A stretch of DNA of 64,000 bases from Alisma plantago-aquatica (GCA_963693085.1 OY856409.1:507399803-507463802), one strand, 5' to 3'; positions 1 to 13,368 are shown, counted from the stretch's first letter. The notes: generated by a model from the sequence alone, not told the origin. Made by a program: numbers and translations.

Positions 1-2359
1 TTTAATTATGCTAGGAATGCTAGCAATAGATTCCCATTAACAATAATAAACAATTAGTGAAACAAAGATGGAGACTCTTAAAATAGAAAATTAATATTCA
101 TCACAAGACTAATAGGTGCCAAAAAGGAACCAAAGACAAGGGAAACTCCATATTCAGAGGTTATCCGCTCCACATTCAAAGGTTATCCACAAACAAGCTT
201 GCAAATCACAATTTTGACAAGTTTCATGGAGTAAATAAAGATAAATAGAGAAACTGAGTGGAAGAAGTTGGAGAAACATGATACAACACAAGTAAATTAA
301 AGATCATATACTAAGGAGCCAAATGTGAAGCTTCTTTTGATTGATCTAGATAGAAGAAAATCCACCCCGTTGTCCTTCTTCTTCCTTTTAGTTTCTTGTG
401 GAGCGTAATTATTCCTCTAAATTGGAGAGAAACCAAATGAGAAATGTTTATTCATCACGAATCAAACTTTTTGTTTTCTCTTAAAGCATCAAGATAAGAC
501 ATTAATAAGATGAGATAAATCATCTCTTGGAAGATGGATAGAGTCGGGTTCCATAACTACTAGACATGATGTGTCAAGGTATTGACATGTCATGTTGATG
601 GTAGAATGTTGATTGGTTTATGATGGGATTACATGTCAGGTCATTGATTAGACATGTCATGCATTCCGTGATTGTATTGGTTGAATTCTCTTATGATGAT
701 ACACATCATTCTTAGGTGTAACAGGTTTGGCTTAGTGATGATGATGTCAACCATGGCCACAAATCTAATAATGTCATGGAGTTGGACATGACGTTTTCTA
801 CAATGTACGTCGTGTCTCAGTATGAGAAGGCTGAATGAACTACTTGAGTCCCAATTATTGGTGGTGAAGGTAGTTTTGGTTGCATAATGAACTAAGTCTA
901 GTTATGTATGTATTAGACTATCATTTATTAGTCTAAATTATAGAAAAACAACTAACTACACTAAGTATGCAATTCACAAGCCTAAAATGTAGCCCAAAAA
1001 TAGATCTTGGATAAATTAGGTCATAAAAAGTAGTATGAACTATGTTTATCAATCACCAACAAGGATGGTTACAAAAATCAATTTTGAACTATTCAAAAGT
1101 ATGCAAAATATATACAAGATTAAGTGAGTTCTAAGTACATGAAATAACTATTTGGTGGAATTATCAAGATATCAAAAGACTTAGTGATCAAGAAAATTCA
1201 AGATTCAATAACATGAACAAATAGCTCAATTATAACAAGTTTTGAAGAAAGCAACTAGCATGAAAGTAGGATGTTCACAATATCTACATGACAAGATATA
1301 AAATGTTGATGTAATCAATATTTTCTAAATATCAAGATTGTCAAGTTTGGCCCTTTTGTATCATATATTTCAGGGGTTAAGTACGTTGTGTTCTCATATA
1401 TTAGGATAGAACATCACTAGTGCCTCTAAACATATATTTACAATTAAACAGGGTACACAAAACCTCTCATAAACTCTATAAGGTCTTAGGTAATGATCAA
1501 TTAAAATCACCCAAAGATCTAAATAAGGTGTCTAATCTCAAAATTGGGAGCTAAATCTTACAACATGGAGCCAATGCCCCGATGAGATATAATATAGTAT
1601 CCAATCAAGTATAAATTGTTGTCAAGATGTATAACATTGGTCATGAAATTCAAAGAAAAAATATAGGATTAAAAAAGTTAGAATTCACCACTTTCAAATA
1701 TTGATGCATTCTTTTCACTTGGCAAAATTTAGCACAATAATGAGATATAAATCCTAGTACTTCAATCTAGCATGATTTTAAAGATTTACTGAATCATGAT
1801 TTAAACGGATCCAAGGATTGATGAAGAGAAAGATCTATAGAAGTATTGACACCATCATATTTATCTCATGTTTTGTTCAATTTGTTCTAGTTTTTATAAG
1901 GTTTTTCATCTAAAATTACTACTTTTTTTTTCTATTATCCCCTTTCAAAAATTTGTAGTCTTATTTAGTGAGCATATGAACCATTATATGCTTACTATTG
2001 TCCATATTGAAATAATACATGTAATGTACGAGCATCATATTTGGTTTGGTATTTCCATTCATGGATACAAATATCATTATTTATTTAATGACATAAACAT
2101 GGGTGGATGTATACATACTTACTTTTACCGAATTGAAATACTACTTACGATTGAATATATTGAAATTTAATCTATTTCATTGTCAAATTTTACATGTGAT
2201 GGTTTATATTTATATTATTTCTGCAATAACCATCTTTATTAAAATACATCCAAATTTTCCTTTTATATTTATTGATAGTAATTTAACTATGTCAAATTAG
2301 TCCATCAATACAATTTCACAGATATATTCTACAACAATTGATCAAATATAAAGTATTCT
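1..2359. other. AT-rich stretch without a recognisable gene
   Basis: No open frame here resembles a family I know. The stretch is AT-rich. Around 570-660 there are several copies of the word ACATGTCA, but no regular repeat. It may be the 5' part of the old LINE that follows, or another decayed repeat. I could not decide which. Confidence 0.4.
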
Positions 2360-3058
2360 TTCTTATTGAGTGTGATGATTTTCTATTGGAGGAATAAAAC
2401 TGGAGACAAGCACCACCAGCTCCACCCAAAGGACACAATAATGATGGGTACAGTTAGACTCCTTCCAACAAGAATGAATCTTATCTATCTCCATCCAATG
2501 CAAGTGAAGATTCTCAACAATGGTCTGATGTTGGTAAATAAAAGAAACCTCATGTGATACTCAATAGTGTTTATCTTCATATTTTTATTTCACTAGAGAC
2601 TCATTGGGGAAGAAAGATCATCCTTTTGGGGACATGAATACCTCAAAAATAATTTATGGATCTATCTAAAAATTTATTATATGTAATGAGACTTCTTTAG
2701 ATAATACACAATTTGAGGCATGTAGCCATTCCCTATTGTATCCTTCGAGTGAAATTGAAGCTAATGCTGCAAGGTGTAGTAATTGTTTGTCTAGTTACGT
2801 AAATGGTGTCAAGGCTCATCTACCTACCCTTTAAGTCTACTTGTCTAAGATCTGGAGCCTGTTTTGGATCTATCAAACTCTTGAATCATGAATAATATTT
2901 TTTCTTAATCATTTTCTCTACATTCAAGACTTAGTTGACATTGAGTTGAGCTTGGCTTGTGAAAGGAAACACATTGTCCTACTCAATTGGAATCTAGGTG
3001 TCACTTTAACTAGATTTAAGCTTATGGAGATACCTTGTGGATTAAGATTCAAGACTTT
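2360..3058 (+). pseudogene. L1-type LINE ORF1 fragment, left half (DUF4283-like)
   Basis: This is the left part of a decayed plant L1 ORF1 (nucleic-acid-binding protein). Read with stops and frame changes, about 2870-3058 gives the typical end of a DUF4283 domain: a hydrophobic stretch with QDLVD, then IVLLNWN, GVTLTR and a following P-x-G-L-R-F. The reading continues without loss of frame across the Athila insertion into FPLELW at 60588, which is a hallmark of the same domain. The region from 2360 to 2560 contains a short proline-rich frame that may be the N-terminal part of the same protein. Boundaries on the left are not defined. The fragment cannot be functional. Confidence 0.65.
3054..3058. 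repeat. Target-site duplication of E1 (ACTTT), partner at 60588-60592
   Basis: ACTTT lies directly before the TG of the left Athila LTR and directly after the CA of the right one. It is a perfect 5-bp match across 57.5 kb, which shows that everything between entered as one element plus later nested insertions. Confidence 0.9.
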
Positions 3059-4663
3059 TGTTGTGTGGTTTCCACATCAAATTTTCACATGATTTTATAC
3101 ACAAATTCAGTTCATTTTATTCTCATTTAGCCTCTATTCATATCATTCTTTCCACCTTTTTGTTGTTTTGCTTATCACATGATGTGTATTGCATATTTGC
3201 ATCAAAAGGATCAAATTAGACATATCCCAACTCAATCTCATCATTATCGAGACTTCTCCATGCCTTTCAGATGATCAAAACTTTAATTCTACTGAAACAT
3301 CAATGCACATGACGTATCTTATTTAAGATACGACGTGTGCATTTCCAGACGGCCTCTTACTTCAGACTCTGATGAAAAGTACACGGCATGTCCACAAAAG
3401 ACACGACAGCTACCTGGGAATTCAGAACCTATTCTATCCTTTCTGGTAACATACACAGTGTGTATTAAATAAGACATGTCATTTGCTTTACACTCAGAAA
3501 CATCTGCCGGAGACAGGACATGTCGTATCCAAAGAAAGACACGTTGTGTGCCTGTCAGTTTCAGCAATTTTCAAATATCACTCTTTTCATTTTAAAAGAT
3601 GAAACCACTCTATGGAGCAGTTATGTTGGGTCATAATTTAAAACTCTTTCATCCCAAAGCAAGGCTAGAGCTAGGAGGGCGATTTTGGAGGTGGAAGAGG
3701 GTGGTTTCTTGTAAAAGAACCCCATTCTTCATCTTTTCTTCTCCAATATTCTTCTCTAATGTGCAACAGAGCTTCTCCACTCCATAAAGCTTCTTGGGAG
3801 AGAGGTTTGTCCGGTTTGGAGCAGCTTTAGGAGTGGGATTTCATCCTTAATCCGAAATTCTACTCTTCTTGGTTTATACCTTGGGTTTTCTTAGCTTTTC
3901 TTTCTCTGAAATTATGTTGAACTCTGAAATTTGTGTGCATTTTCTACTATACACCATTATGGACGAGTAGTTTCCTTTTCTTGGACATGGGAGAGTATCT
4001 CCCATTTCATAGCATGTATGGAACATGACAATTTCATACTAAATGCTATGTTGCTTGTTTTTCCACCTTGTGAGTACCTGTTTCTTCTTTTCTGCATGTA
4101 TGGTTGGCCACCTTATGTGTATGTTTTATGCTCTTTTGCTTGATCTGAGAAGATAGGTAGGAGAGTAAGGAGGTACTCTCTTGGAAACTCCTTTACCACG
4201 AGAGTGGAATTTATGGAGTTGAGTAGTAGGTTTGTGATCCTAAACAAAATTCATACATGGGAATGATGAATTGAGTTAGGATCGTTGTACTTACACTGAG
4301 AGGTGAAGTGCAACACACAACCCTCCTTAAAAATAAGTTCTTAGTGTGTTTAAATTTCATGCTCCTATCCCGTGCTATGATGTGTTGGTGAAATCCTAAG
4401 TCCAAGATACTCCCATATCTGAATTTCAATCTCTTTAGTAATCCATTTACTATTTTCTTACTAATAAAAATTTTAGATTAATCAATCTAATTACCTTTAA
4501 AACGGTCTCGATTGTTGAACCTTAGCACTTATGTGTTTAATTGATTGCTAAAGCTCCTTGTGTTCGACCTCGACTACGACTACTTTCGTATACTTGTGGA
4601 ATTTGGTTAGTTGAGTAAAAGGTCTTTCTTAAGATTGAAACTCGTTAGTGTAATAAACCAACA
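3059..4663 (+). repeat. E1 5' LTR
   Basis: Matches 58993-60587 over its whole length with scattered substitutions and small indels. It includes a stretch (3306-3560) with several copies of palindrome-like words around ACACG-CGTGT. No protein is supported inside it. Confidence 0.9.
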
Positions 4664-4669
4664 AGTTTT

Positions 4670-4687
4670 TGGCATTGTTATCGGGGA
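4670..4687 (+). other. E1 primer-binding site, tRNA-Asp type
   Basis: The sequence TGGCATTGTTATCGGGGA lies six bases after the LTR end. It differs from the usual Athila site TGGCGCCGTTGCCGGGGA only by C/G-to-T/A changes, as expected from deamination. That site is complementary to the 3' end of plant tRNA-Asp. Confidence 0.8.
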
Positions 4688-4813
4688 GCTACAGTAATCT
4701 AACTAGAGTAATAAGTGCTAATTAGTATTCGAGAGTAGATCATCATTTCCATTTTCAAATTTCCATATACCTTTAGTTGTGTTCTCAATTTCTCTTGCTA
4801 TTTTCTAGATTGC

Positions 4814-6378
4814 ATGTGTCGTTCGCAAAGGGGTCTTCAAACATCAGCGTTGCTAGACCTTGAGATTGAGCGTACTCTTTCAAGCTTAAGAAGAGAAATA
4901 AGAGTAGAGCAACCACTACTAAGAGGTGTTCCACCATCATCACTGTCACCATATTCCTCGTCTTTTGAAGAAGCCGTACAAGGAGATCCAACCGTGGAGG
5001 ACGATCATCCTTTGAAGGATTTTGTCATGCCAGTTGCCACAAACATTTGTGGAGCCATTGACCTACCTACAGTTGAAGCGAACAATTTCTCTATTGCTCC
5101 TTCTATGATGTAGATGATACAGTACAACCACTTCGGAGGTACAGTCAATGAAGATCCAAATCTTCACGTGGCTGAGTTCTTGGAGTATATGAATACTTTC
5201 AAGATCAATGGTGTATTCACCAAAGGAGTGAGGTTAATGTTATTTCCTTTCACCCTAAGAGATAGAGTCAAGGCGTGGATTTTGTCTCTTCTAAATAAAT
5301 CAATCAAAAGTTGGGACCAACTACTAAATGCTTTCCTTACAAAGTATTTTCCGCCAAGCAAGATTGCCCAACTAAGGAATCAACTCACCAACTTCTCTCA
5401 ATCTGATAGAGAAACTCTGTATGATACATGGGAGCTATTTCAGGACCTCAACACCTTTTCCCTCACCACGGATTGACCAATTGGATGCCACTCCAAATGT
5501 TCTATAATGGACTGTTCTACAACACCCAGATGACACAAGATGTCGCAGCTAATGGAGCATTAATGACTAAGTCTTACAAAGAGGCTTATGACATCATTGA
5601 AGGCATAACCCTCAACCATTGCCAATGGGGATCAAATAGGAGATCACAATCATCCTCTAAAGCTAGTTCTTCAACTGGGAAATAAGGAGGGAAGCATACT
5701 GTTGATGCCGTCGATTTAATTGTTGCTAAACTTGATATTCTTATGCAAAAGTTCAAGAAGATGACTACATTGCAAATCCAATCAGTTGAAGTGATATGTG
5801 AAGCTTGTGGGAATTCTGGACATACTTCTTCTTCATGCTTTGCTCCCAATGTGAATGAAGGGAACCTAGAACAACCAATGTCGTTGGGATGTAGGAGAAC
5901 AAGCAGTACAATCCCTATTCCAACACCTACAATCTGGAATGCAGAAATCATCCTAATTTCTCCTACCGGAACACAAGCAATGCTCAGAACTTCCAACATG
6001 GACATCAGGAACCACAGCAACAACAAAACTTCAACCGGAAAAATAATGGGAATCCACCAGGTTTCAACAACAACAGGGGTTACCAACAGCAATAACAACC
6101 CCAAAGGAAGAAATAATGGGAATCCACCAGGTTTCAACAACAACAGGGGTTACCAACAGCAACAACAACCCCAAAGTTCTTCCTTGGAGGCCATGATGGA
6201 GAAATTTATCTCCACATAGATGCGGCAAAATGAAGAGTTAAGGGGAAACTACAGGCTCGTGAAGGATGTCATTGCCCAACTCTCCACCAAAGTGGATGGC
6301 ATTTCTACTCACATAAGGATGTTGGAAAACCAAATTTCCCAACAAGCCTTGACGCAGCAAAAGAACACCCAATCCGGT
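4814..6378 (+). pseudogene. gag: E1 gag (Athila-type), broken
   Basis: Structural capsid protein of the Athila element. The first piece starts at 4814, and a TAG at 5111-5113 interrupts it inside the conserved VEANNF...MIQ block. The next piece (5114-5476) carries the retrotransposon gag core: HFGG, DPNLHVAEFLEYMNTF, LFPFTLRDRVKAW, WDQLLNAFLTKYFPPSK, LRNQLTNF. After about residue 105 of that piece a small indel shifts the frame, and HHGLTNWM and FYNGL continue in the next frame (to 5685). A zinc knuckle CEACGNSGHTSSSC (C-x2-C-x4-H-x4-C) follows in the piece at 5743-6219. A 57-bp duplication near 6045-6165 repeats an asparagine/glutamine-rich segment. The frame leads into the insertion point at 6379-6383. 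Non-functional. Confidence 0.88.
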
Positions 6379-6383
6379 TCTCT
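6379..6383. repeat. Target-site duplication of E2 (TCTCT), partner at 51256-51260
   Basis: TCTCT precedes TGTAACATAC at 6384 and follows CTTTACA at 51255. Removing one copy plus E2 restores the Athila reading frame into the conserved QPEVNPR...ITLRS segment. Confidence 0.92.
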
Positions 6384-7139
6384 TGTAACATACTGAATCC
6401 AGGGTCTTCCCTACAATTTACCCACTATTGAGCTTTTCTTTGCCTTCTAGTCCATTTGGACCTTTTTGATAAATTTCCCATCCTTTTGAATCATTTTTGA
6501 GCTTTATTTGCAATTTGAGCATTAATGATGGTGAAATTCCATTTTTTTGCCCCAATTATGATAATAAAGGGGTGTTTCCACAAATAACCCACTTAAGGTT
6601 ATAATAGAGGAATGATTATGCAAAATGGATTTTAATGAGAGATAATAAGTAGATAATGTGAATTAGGAGCTTTTATATCTTTTTGGATAAGATATGAGAA
6701 AAAAAGTGTAATAGAATTAATTATGGGTGTAATTAACCTAATTTCCTTCTCTCTCCTAAAAAATGATATGAATATATCATAATAGAGTATAATGGAGAGA
6801 TTTTTCTCTTAAAGTTGATAATAGTTGGATATCTCAAATTTCACTCATATAATCCATTGAAAGAAGTCTTTTCATATAACTCATTCATTTTAATATATTA
6901 ATATACACTTTAATGAGCAATATATTTATTAAGGGCCAAATAATGAGTAAAACGAGAATCTAATTGCATAGCATGATTCTATACATTAATTTGTACATGT
7001 GGTTAAAATTTGGTGCCTTTTGGAGTTGATTTGACCCTTCAAATCGATTTTATAAGCTTTCAATATAGTATAACTATATTGCATGAGTCGAATCAATTGT
7101 ATTGATGTGTAACACTATAGTTGGGCCGATTTTTCACTG

Positions 7140-8067
7140 TCACATGCCTCACCCTTCACCTTCTCATCATCCAACGGTGGTCATTTGATCTTGATCAGAT
7201 CTGATGGTGGAGAACTCATATCCTACCTTTGGTCGTGCGACAGTCGAGCCTCTCTGCCTCCTCGATCTCATTCTCCCTCAAAGAGGAACTGATTCATATG
7301 ATTCTTGTTTCATTGGATTCGCCTCATCGAGACTCTTTGAATAAGCCCCGACTCATCTCCTCCCTTTCCCTATGCGAAAAATGCCTAATCACAACCCCTT
7401 CTTCTTCTCCGTCATGGTTTCACAGAGTGTTCTAGAACCACACTCACACCTGCATAAGGCCTGATATTGAACCCTCAAGCTTCGTACTTTCTTCCCCCTC
7501 CTCCAATTGCTCCTCATCACCCCAAATCTCCATGACCTAGTCCATCGTCTTCCCCGACAACGGAGACCTACTGCTCGCACCTCTGACCTCCTCAGCCTAA
7601 TCGAAAGCATGGTAACTATCTTCCACCTCCGCTCTTCCATTTCGTACTCTCAGTTTTCCTCTCGGTTTCCCCTAGCGTCGGGTCCTATAGACCACCGACG
7701 AGCTCCTTCACCACCATGCCCTTTTAGCGTTTCCTTACTCCTCCGCCCTCACCGAAACCTCCTTTCTCTTTAGTTTGCCTCCGTGTTTGGGTTGGAACCT
7801 TCAGTGGAGGTTTGTATCATGTTTTTTGGGTGCTTTGTCATCGCTTGGCTCCTCCTCTGCTCTGGCAGCGTCACGGCCTGGTTCCCCGCTTTTGAGCATG
7901 CCAACACTGTCCCATTGGCTACCGAGACCGGAAGGTCGCGCGAAATTCATCCCCGGCTTCAGTTGACTACATCAAGCTGGGTTGTGAGCTGGAGCAATGG
8001 AGCCCGAGCTCGAATTGCTCGCTCCAACACCATGGTAAGAGCAAGTAGATGTCTGGTCAGTAAATGA
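7140..8067 (+). other. GC-richer leader-like segment of the E2 LTR
   Basis: This part is clearly richer in G and C than its surroundings and is present in both LTR copies (right copy about 48540-49470). Short frames exist, such as 7507-7773 and 7783-8067, but the frames are not kept between the two LTRs: a stop in the left copy is open in the right one. An ATG followed by GGTAAGAG (8032-8041; GGTGAGAG in the right copy) resembles a 5' splice site. It is most likely the transcribed leader of the LTR. A captured gene piece cannot be excluded. No function is assigned. Confidence 0.4.
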
Positions 8068-9175
8068 CCAGGGCAACCCTCGCCCTCTGATAAGCCAATT
8101 TTATACGTATGGGCAATCTCATAATTGCACCTTGAGTTTTGTTTCTCGCTTGCAAGGTTTGTTACATATGAATGAAAATACTACCCTCGGTGTTTCAATC
8201 AATTTCATTTTATACGCAAGGGCATTTTGGTCATTTCACTTATTATTTACATCGATTTATATTTTCATTTAAATTACTGTCACACAATGGTTTTCTTGCA
8301 TTCTGATTGGCCGATTTTACTTAATTCATAGTAAATCGATCCATGGTCAAAAAAATGCAAATATATAGTCGTTGGAAAGGATTTTCATGTAGAATATGAT
8401 TTTATTGTTATTGAGTCCCAATTATGATTCCTTTTTCGAAGTTTTCTTTGGATACCTATTTGATTATATTGAATGATCTAAAATGTGTAATTAATCTATT
8501 TTAACTCCAAATTGGGTAATAAAATATGTTTTCTTATTCAGGAGAATAGGACTAATCTATTGGACTATGTTTTGAACCTTAAATTGTAGTTTTGAAGAAT
8601 AGTTCCAAAATTAGGGTTTTCCTATACTTTATGCCTTAATACATTCTAATACATGATAATATTTGCAACTAGGGAAAAATGGAATGGTGATACAATCAAC
8701 TTGGTAAAGTTTGTGTTAATGAATCAACTAAGGTATGTGAAGCCTATTTTGTATGTGAAACCTATTTGTGTATGTGAACCCTATTCTAATTGTGAATAAA
8801 TGATTGTGCAATGTGTACCCTAATCTTCAGTTGGGCTTTTATCCAACCCTACCTTAAAAGATTTGATAGCCTTGATATCCTTCTATTGCCATTATTTGGC
8901 TCTTTACTTATTTTATGCTTCTATTTCCATTATGGCTCATTCATTTGAATTATGTGAATCTTACTATTGCCTATGTTGGCTCATCTTTTTGAAATTCTTG
9001 ATATTGTTGTTGCCTATGTTGGCCCATTTATTGAGATTTATTTATGGGGTTATATTCCCATTTTCTATGATGTAATTACTTTTATAATTTCACTACTGCC
9101 AAGTGACTTATTTCTGCATGATGTATTTATTGGCCAAATGACAATGTAGTGTACATGAGTACAAACCACCCATAG

Positions 9176-9293
9176 GGCACTAGGGTTTTAGTCCCCCTGC
9201 CGTAGGCACTGGGGTTTTAGCCCCCTGCCACTTTATACAGGGCACTGAGGTTTTAGTCCTCTTGCCAGACACTGGGGTTTTAGTCCCCCTGCC
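9176..9293 (+). repeat. Four 26-bp hairpin units in the E2 LTR
   Basis: The units begin near 9176, 9205, 9241 and 9268. Each reads GGCACTGGGG, then TTTTAG, then TCCCCCTGCC, with small differences. GGCA pairs with TGCC and GGGG with CCCC, so each unit can fold into its own hairpin. The same four units stand at 50579-50699 in the other LTR. Confidence 0.8.
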
Positions 9294-9443
9294 ATTTTAT
9301 TTGGTGAGGTCTGGTAGGTGCCTCACCCTACATTGAGATGAGTTTGTGTCATAATATATTCATAAAATGGGATTATTGTTGATGATGAAATATGGCAGTC
9401 TTCCAATTCTTATTTTCTCATTTGCCTCTTATTCTTGAAATCC

Positions 9444-9448
9444 CTTAG
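9444..9448. repeat. Target-site duplication of E3 (CTTAG), partner at 19799-19803
   Basis: CTTAG flanks both ends of E3. The undisturbed E2 right LTR has a single CTTAG at the matching place (near 50849), which confirms the insertion site. Confidence 0.92.
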
Positions 9449-11229
9449 TGTCGGGACCCACTCTTTTGATCAGCATAAATGCCAACCATTAGAGATAATC
9501 CCAAAACCTAAACCCAGATTATGGAATAAAACAATGAATTCTCGACAAAGGTGATTAAACAATACATGAAAAACACAGATAAATTTTTCCTTTTTCTTTG
9601 TTTACAAATTCATAAATCAATGTCGCATCAAGTACATCACATTCAAATATCACAATCATATTCAACTCCATTAAATCCAGAATCAAATCTTGTTCTCGAA
9701 TGCGGTTCAGTTTACATTAGATACATGTACATTGATGAACAAACTTAATCTACAACCCATCCCGAGAAAGAGAGAGTACAAGGACATTCTAATCTATCTA
9801 AATTATACTATTTATATCTTCTTTATCACGATCTCCCCGTTGGATAGCATTATACCAAAAAACATTTAAAACAACCTCATGAGACTCATGTAGAGCCCCA
9901 GTTAGTGGATACCTCCCACTCAAGCTAGGTACATGCATCAACATCAGATTAAGTATAATAAACTTAACATAAACATGTAGATATTGAGAAGTTTAGCTGA
10001 TAGATCTATCATAAGTCATTTCTAACTTGCAATGATAATCTGATACAACAGATAAGGTAATCACTTAAACCAATTATAACTTTGAAACATCTTTTAAAGC
10101 ATGTCTCTGAACAATTCAACAAATACTTCTTAGTTTAGATTAAGAATCCTACTGTATGAGAAATAAGTCAAGTTCTAAGCATTTTGAATCAATACATAAC
10201 AATCACATTATCTTTGTGACACTCCACCAGCTGGACCAGGAACACATCCTGCAGTCTTAAAGTTGAAGTACACATAAAACATTTTGAACAAACAATACTA
10301 TCAAATAGCAAGCAATCCAACTCATATTCAGAATGGATATAAATCCCATCATTTATAACTTGTCATCATGACATATCATAATATGAAATAGAAAATATCC
10401 ATATCAACATGATTACTTTCCTCAACAAGAAGCATAATCAACAATAACAAATCATCAAGTAGTAGTACAAAGAATGTAACAACCATTCAAATCATGTTCT
10501 ACACGGCTTATCGTCTTTTATTCATTTTCCCTGAAACTACTTGTCTTGTACCTCACCAAGTAGAAGTCACCACACCTGATTGTCGTGTCAACGACTCACC
10601 GTCACTATCGTAGGGTTTAGCCGACCACCCTAAGATATCAACAACAGACCCTGGCCACCTTAGGGTTGCCTAAAGAGGCTCACGTCCTCATCTCGGGTAC
10701 ACAAGATAGGAACCAGCAAAACAGTATATCACATATCACAGTATATCACATATTTTCATTTCACATTTCACATATTTCATTTCAATAGAGTCTATTCCAT
10801 CTAGACATAGACTTTCACATCAAGGATTTAGGACCAGAGCCACTCCAGATGACTCACTCCTAAATCCTGGTGGTCTAACCTTTAAGGTCTCGATCCACAC
10901 TCAGGAAATCCTCCTCATAATTCATCGATTAATACAAGGAGATCCATTTTGTTTCCCCAGTGTGGTCCTCGGGGGAAACTCACGGTGTTCAGGGCACCTA
11001 ACTAGATGTTCCATCATTTCACTTGTTATTAATCTCTTTTACTCATCTTACAAGAATTCAAAACATCATATATCATATACGTGTATTCTCACGTAACTAT
11101 AATAACATGAAACAGATTAAGTTTATCAATGAGAGCAATGATCAAAGCAATAAGCACAATAAGTCTATAGATTGCAACAAATATGATTATTTCTATCTTC
11201 TGCATCAACTCATAGCAATCATCAATAGT

Positions 11230-11354
11230 GGGCCTTCAACCCAAGACATAATCTTATTGTCCATCATTTACCCCATCAGGGTTTTATCATCATCACTGGG
11301 CCTTCATCCCTAGACATAATCTCATTATGCAACAATTACCCTTATCAGGGTTTC
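11230..11354. repeat. 68-bp tandem dimer in the E3 LTR
   Basis: Two adjacent copies (11230-11297 and 11298-11354) share GGGCCTTC, AGACATAATCT and ATCAGGGTTT in the same order. The same dimer is at about 16811-16936 in the other LTR. Confidence 0.7.
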
Positions 11355-12954
11355 TCAATGTAAGTAGTGCATATTAAATTCCATTTCCACATAAATCTTA
11401 TCATCTCATTGAATATCACAGTTCTGAACAAATATTAGCAGAGGCATTAAAACTGTCAATAGTAAAAGCATATAGATATCATTTATCATTCTTCATACTC
11501 AGAATAGATTTATCATACAACATATGTCTATTCCATCCCATCTGAATAGATGCCAATAAATTTCATGCATATACATGCATACCAGACTTAGTTCTCTTCT
11601 GCTTTTATTACACATTCTTCAAATGGGGTTACTAGTCATCAATGTTCACTATCAATTGAAGTTTGTACTATTAGTCCATTATCATAGTACAATTCACAAT
11701 TCAAGAATGCATTCTTATAAATCAATTCAAATACTCGACTTTCATCTTTTAGTTGAATTCAATTACAGTTATGTTCATCTCTTAATTCCCCATTTGATAT
11801 TATCATTCACTAGCATCATCAAACTCATCATTTTAGGGTAAGAGTTACATTCTTAGAATCATCTATTAATTCCTATCTTTTTCCATCATTTTATACTCAG
11901 TAGTCTCAACTTCTTTCATTTCATGTTCATTACATTATCTGGACCAATCTTTCTTGATTCACTTTACATACAATGCTTCTCTTCTACATAACATTTATCA
12001 AAGTACAGTTCTTAGTATATTTCATTTAATTTGGGTTAAGCCACATGTAATTAAAATAAAAGATAAAAATACTTCATCATACTATCTTCATTAGTTTCAT
12101 CTTTATCTTGCAATCACCATTACGTACATCATGTTCATATTGTCTCGTATATTCAGATAAGTGTACCTTGATGTTGACTACTAATGTCATTCCCATAATC
12201 AACAATGATCATTCTTTATTATACTAAAACAAATGCATTAGACTTAGATGATATAGTAACACTCATCATATTCAATTGAAGTATTAATACTTTCAACTTC
12301 AACATTTGATCACATTTCAAACATCATATACAAGTTCTAGGTTTATCACCCATAATTGTCTTAGTAATAAACTTTTAGGGTTTTCAAGAAGTCATTTATT
12401 AGTTCAACATATCATAAGAATCATATCATTTAGTAATCCAATCATGACTCAAGGGTTCATTAGGGTTATTCACAAACATGGAAACGCTAGTTTCCATTTT
12501 CACAAATTTCATTCATCAATCATAAGTATACATTGATTAATTGACTCATTTGATTCACTTCCTCAACACAAAATCCTAATTAGGATATATGGTCATTCAA
12601 CTCCATTAACATTCAATAATGCACTTGTATAATACAATCCAATACAATTCAAATATGACTTTATACATGTCAATTTCAATTCCAAGCATATACGCCATTG
12701 GGCTGATTTTTAGGCAAAATTCAATGAAATACCATACTCATCTACCCATAAGAATACCCATGCATCCTCAATCAATATAATAGGAATTAATCAACTTTCA
12801 ATCAATGAGAAATAATCAAAAACATTAAAATTGGATTCCCCAATACCTTTCCCAAATCAAATCCAATCACATACATATACAAACAAGGTTCCTGATTGTT
12901 TTACCCAGATTAAATTAGGCTTTCAACATGAATATAAAGCTTAGGAGGGAGAAA

Positions 12955-13368
12955 AACACTCACCTCAGGTGCCAAGCACCTTAAAAACGGAGGTCAACCT
13001 CTGAATTTTTGGAAACCCAAACAAACTCTCGCAAAAGAATCCAATTCTTTCTCCTCTCAACTCGGAAACCCTAGAAATGGGGATTAGAAGAGAAAGAGTG
13101 AGAAAAGGGGGATATTTGATGTGATTTTGAATCAAATAAAGGGAGGGACGGAATCTTGACATGTGAGAGAAGATTCACCATGAAATGCTATGCAAAGAAG
13201 CTAAACTTACTTGATTTCATCATATCTTAGATAGAGAAACCCTAGGTCATCATCTCCTCCACTTTCTCTACTCAAAACCCTAGCTCTCCTCTCTCTCAAG
13301 AATTTCATTTCTTTGACAGGAAAGACGAGTTATGAGAGCTGCTTGTGTGTTAGGTTAGTGATATAGAT
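12955..13368 (-). promoter_or_regulatory. Putative E3 LTR promoter and leader exon
   Basis: On the minus strand a TATA-like CTATATCA (13360-13367) is followed by a pyrimidine/purine-mixed leader with AGGGTTT words common in plant 5' leaders. It ends near 12960 with GAGGTGAGTG, a close fit to a plant 5' splice site. The right LTR has the same arrangement near 18540-18950. There a 71-codon frame starts at 18759 and stops just at the splice-like site; in the left LTR one extra base changes its start. I infer a promoter with a possible spliced leader. Neither transcription nor splicing can be seen here. Confidence 0.4.

Noticed and set aside
1868..2300. 100- and 65-codon frames in AT-rich DNA
   Set aside because: Composition follows base bias (Ile, Tyr, His, Phe), with no motif, start context or neighbour to support a gene.
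5586..6143. 185-codon minus-strand frame
   Set aside because: Antisense shadow of the Athila gag zinc-knuckle region.
7507..8067. Possible captured host gene in the E2 LTR
   Set aside because: GC-richer and partly open, but the frames differ between the two LTRs and no family is recognisable. A leader function is simpler. Kept only as a low-confidence segment.
9551..9748. 65-codon frame repeated at 15136-15333, and frames of 76-96 codons at 11023, 12306, 16605 and 17888
   Set aside because: They lie in the E3 LTRs on the strand opposite to the element, with no domain or composition of a protein.
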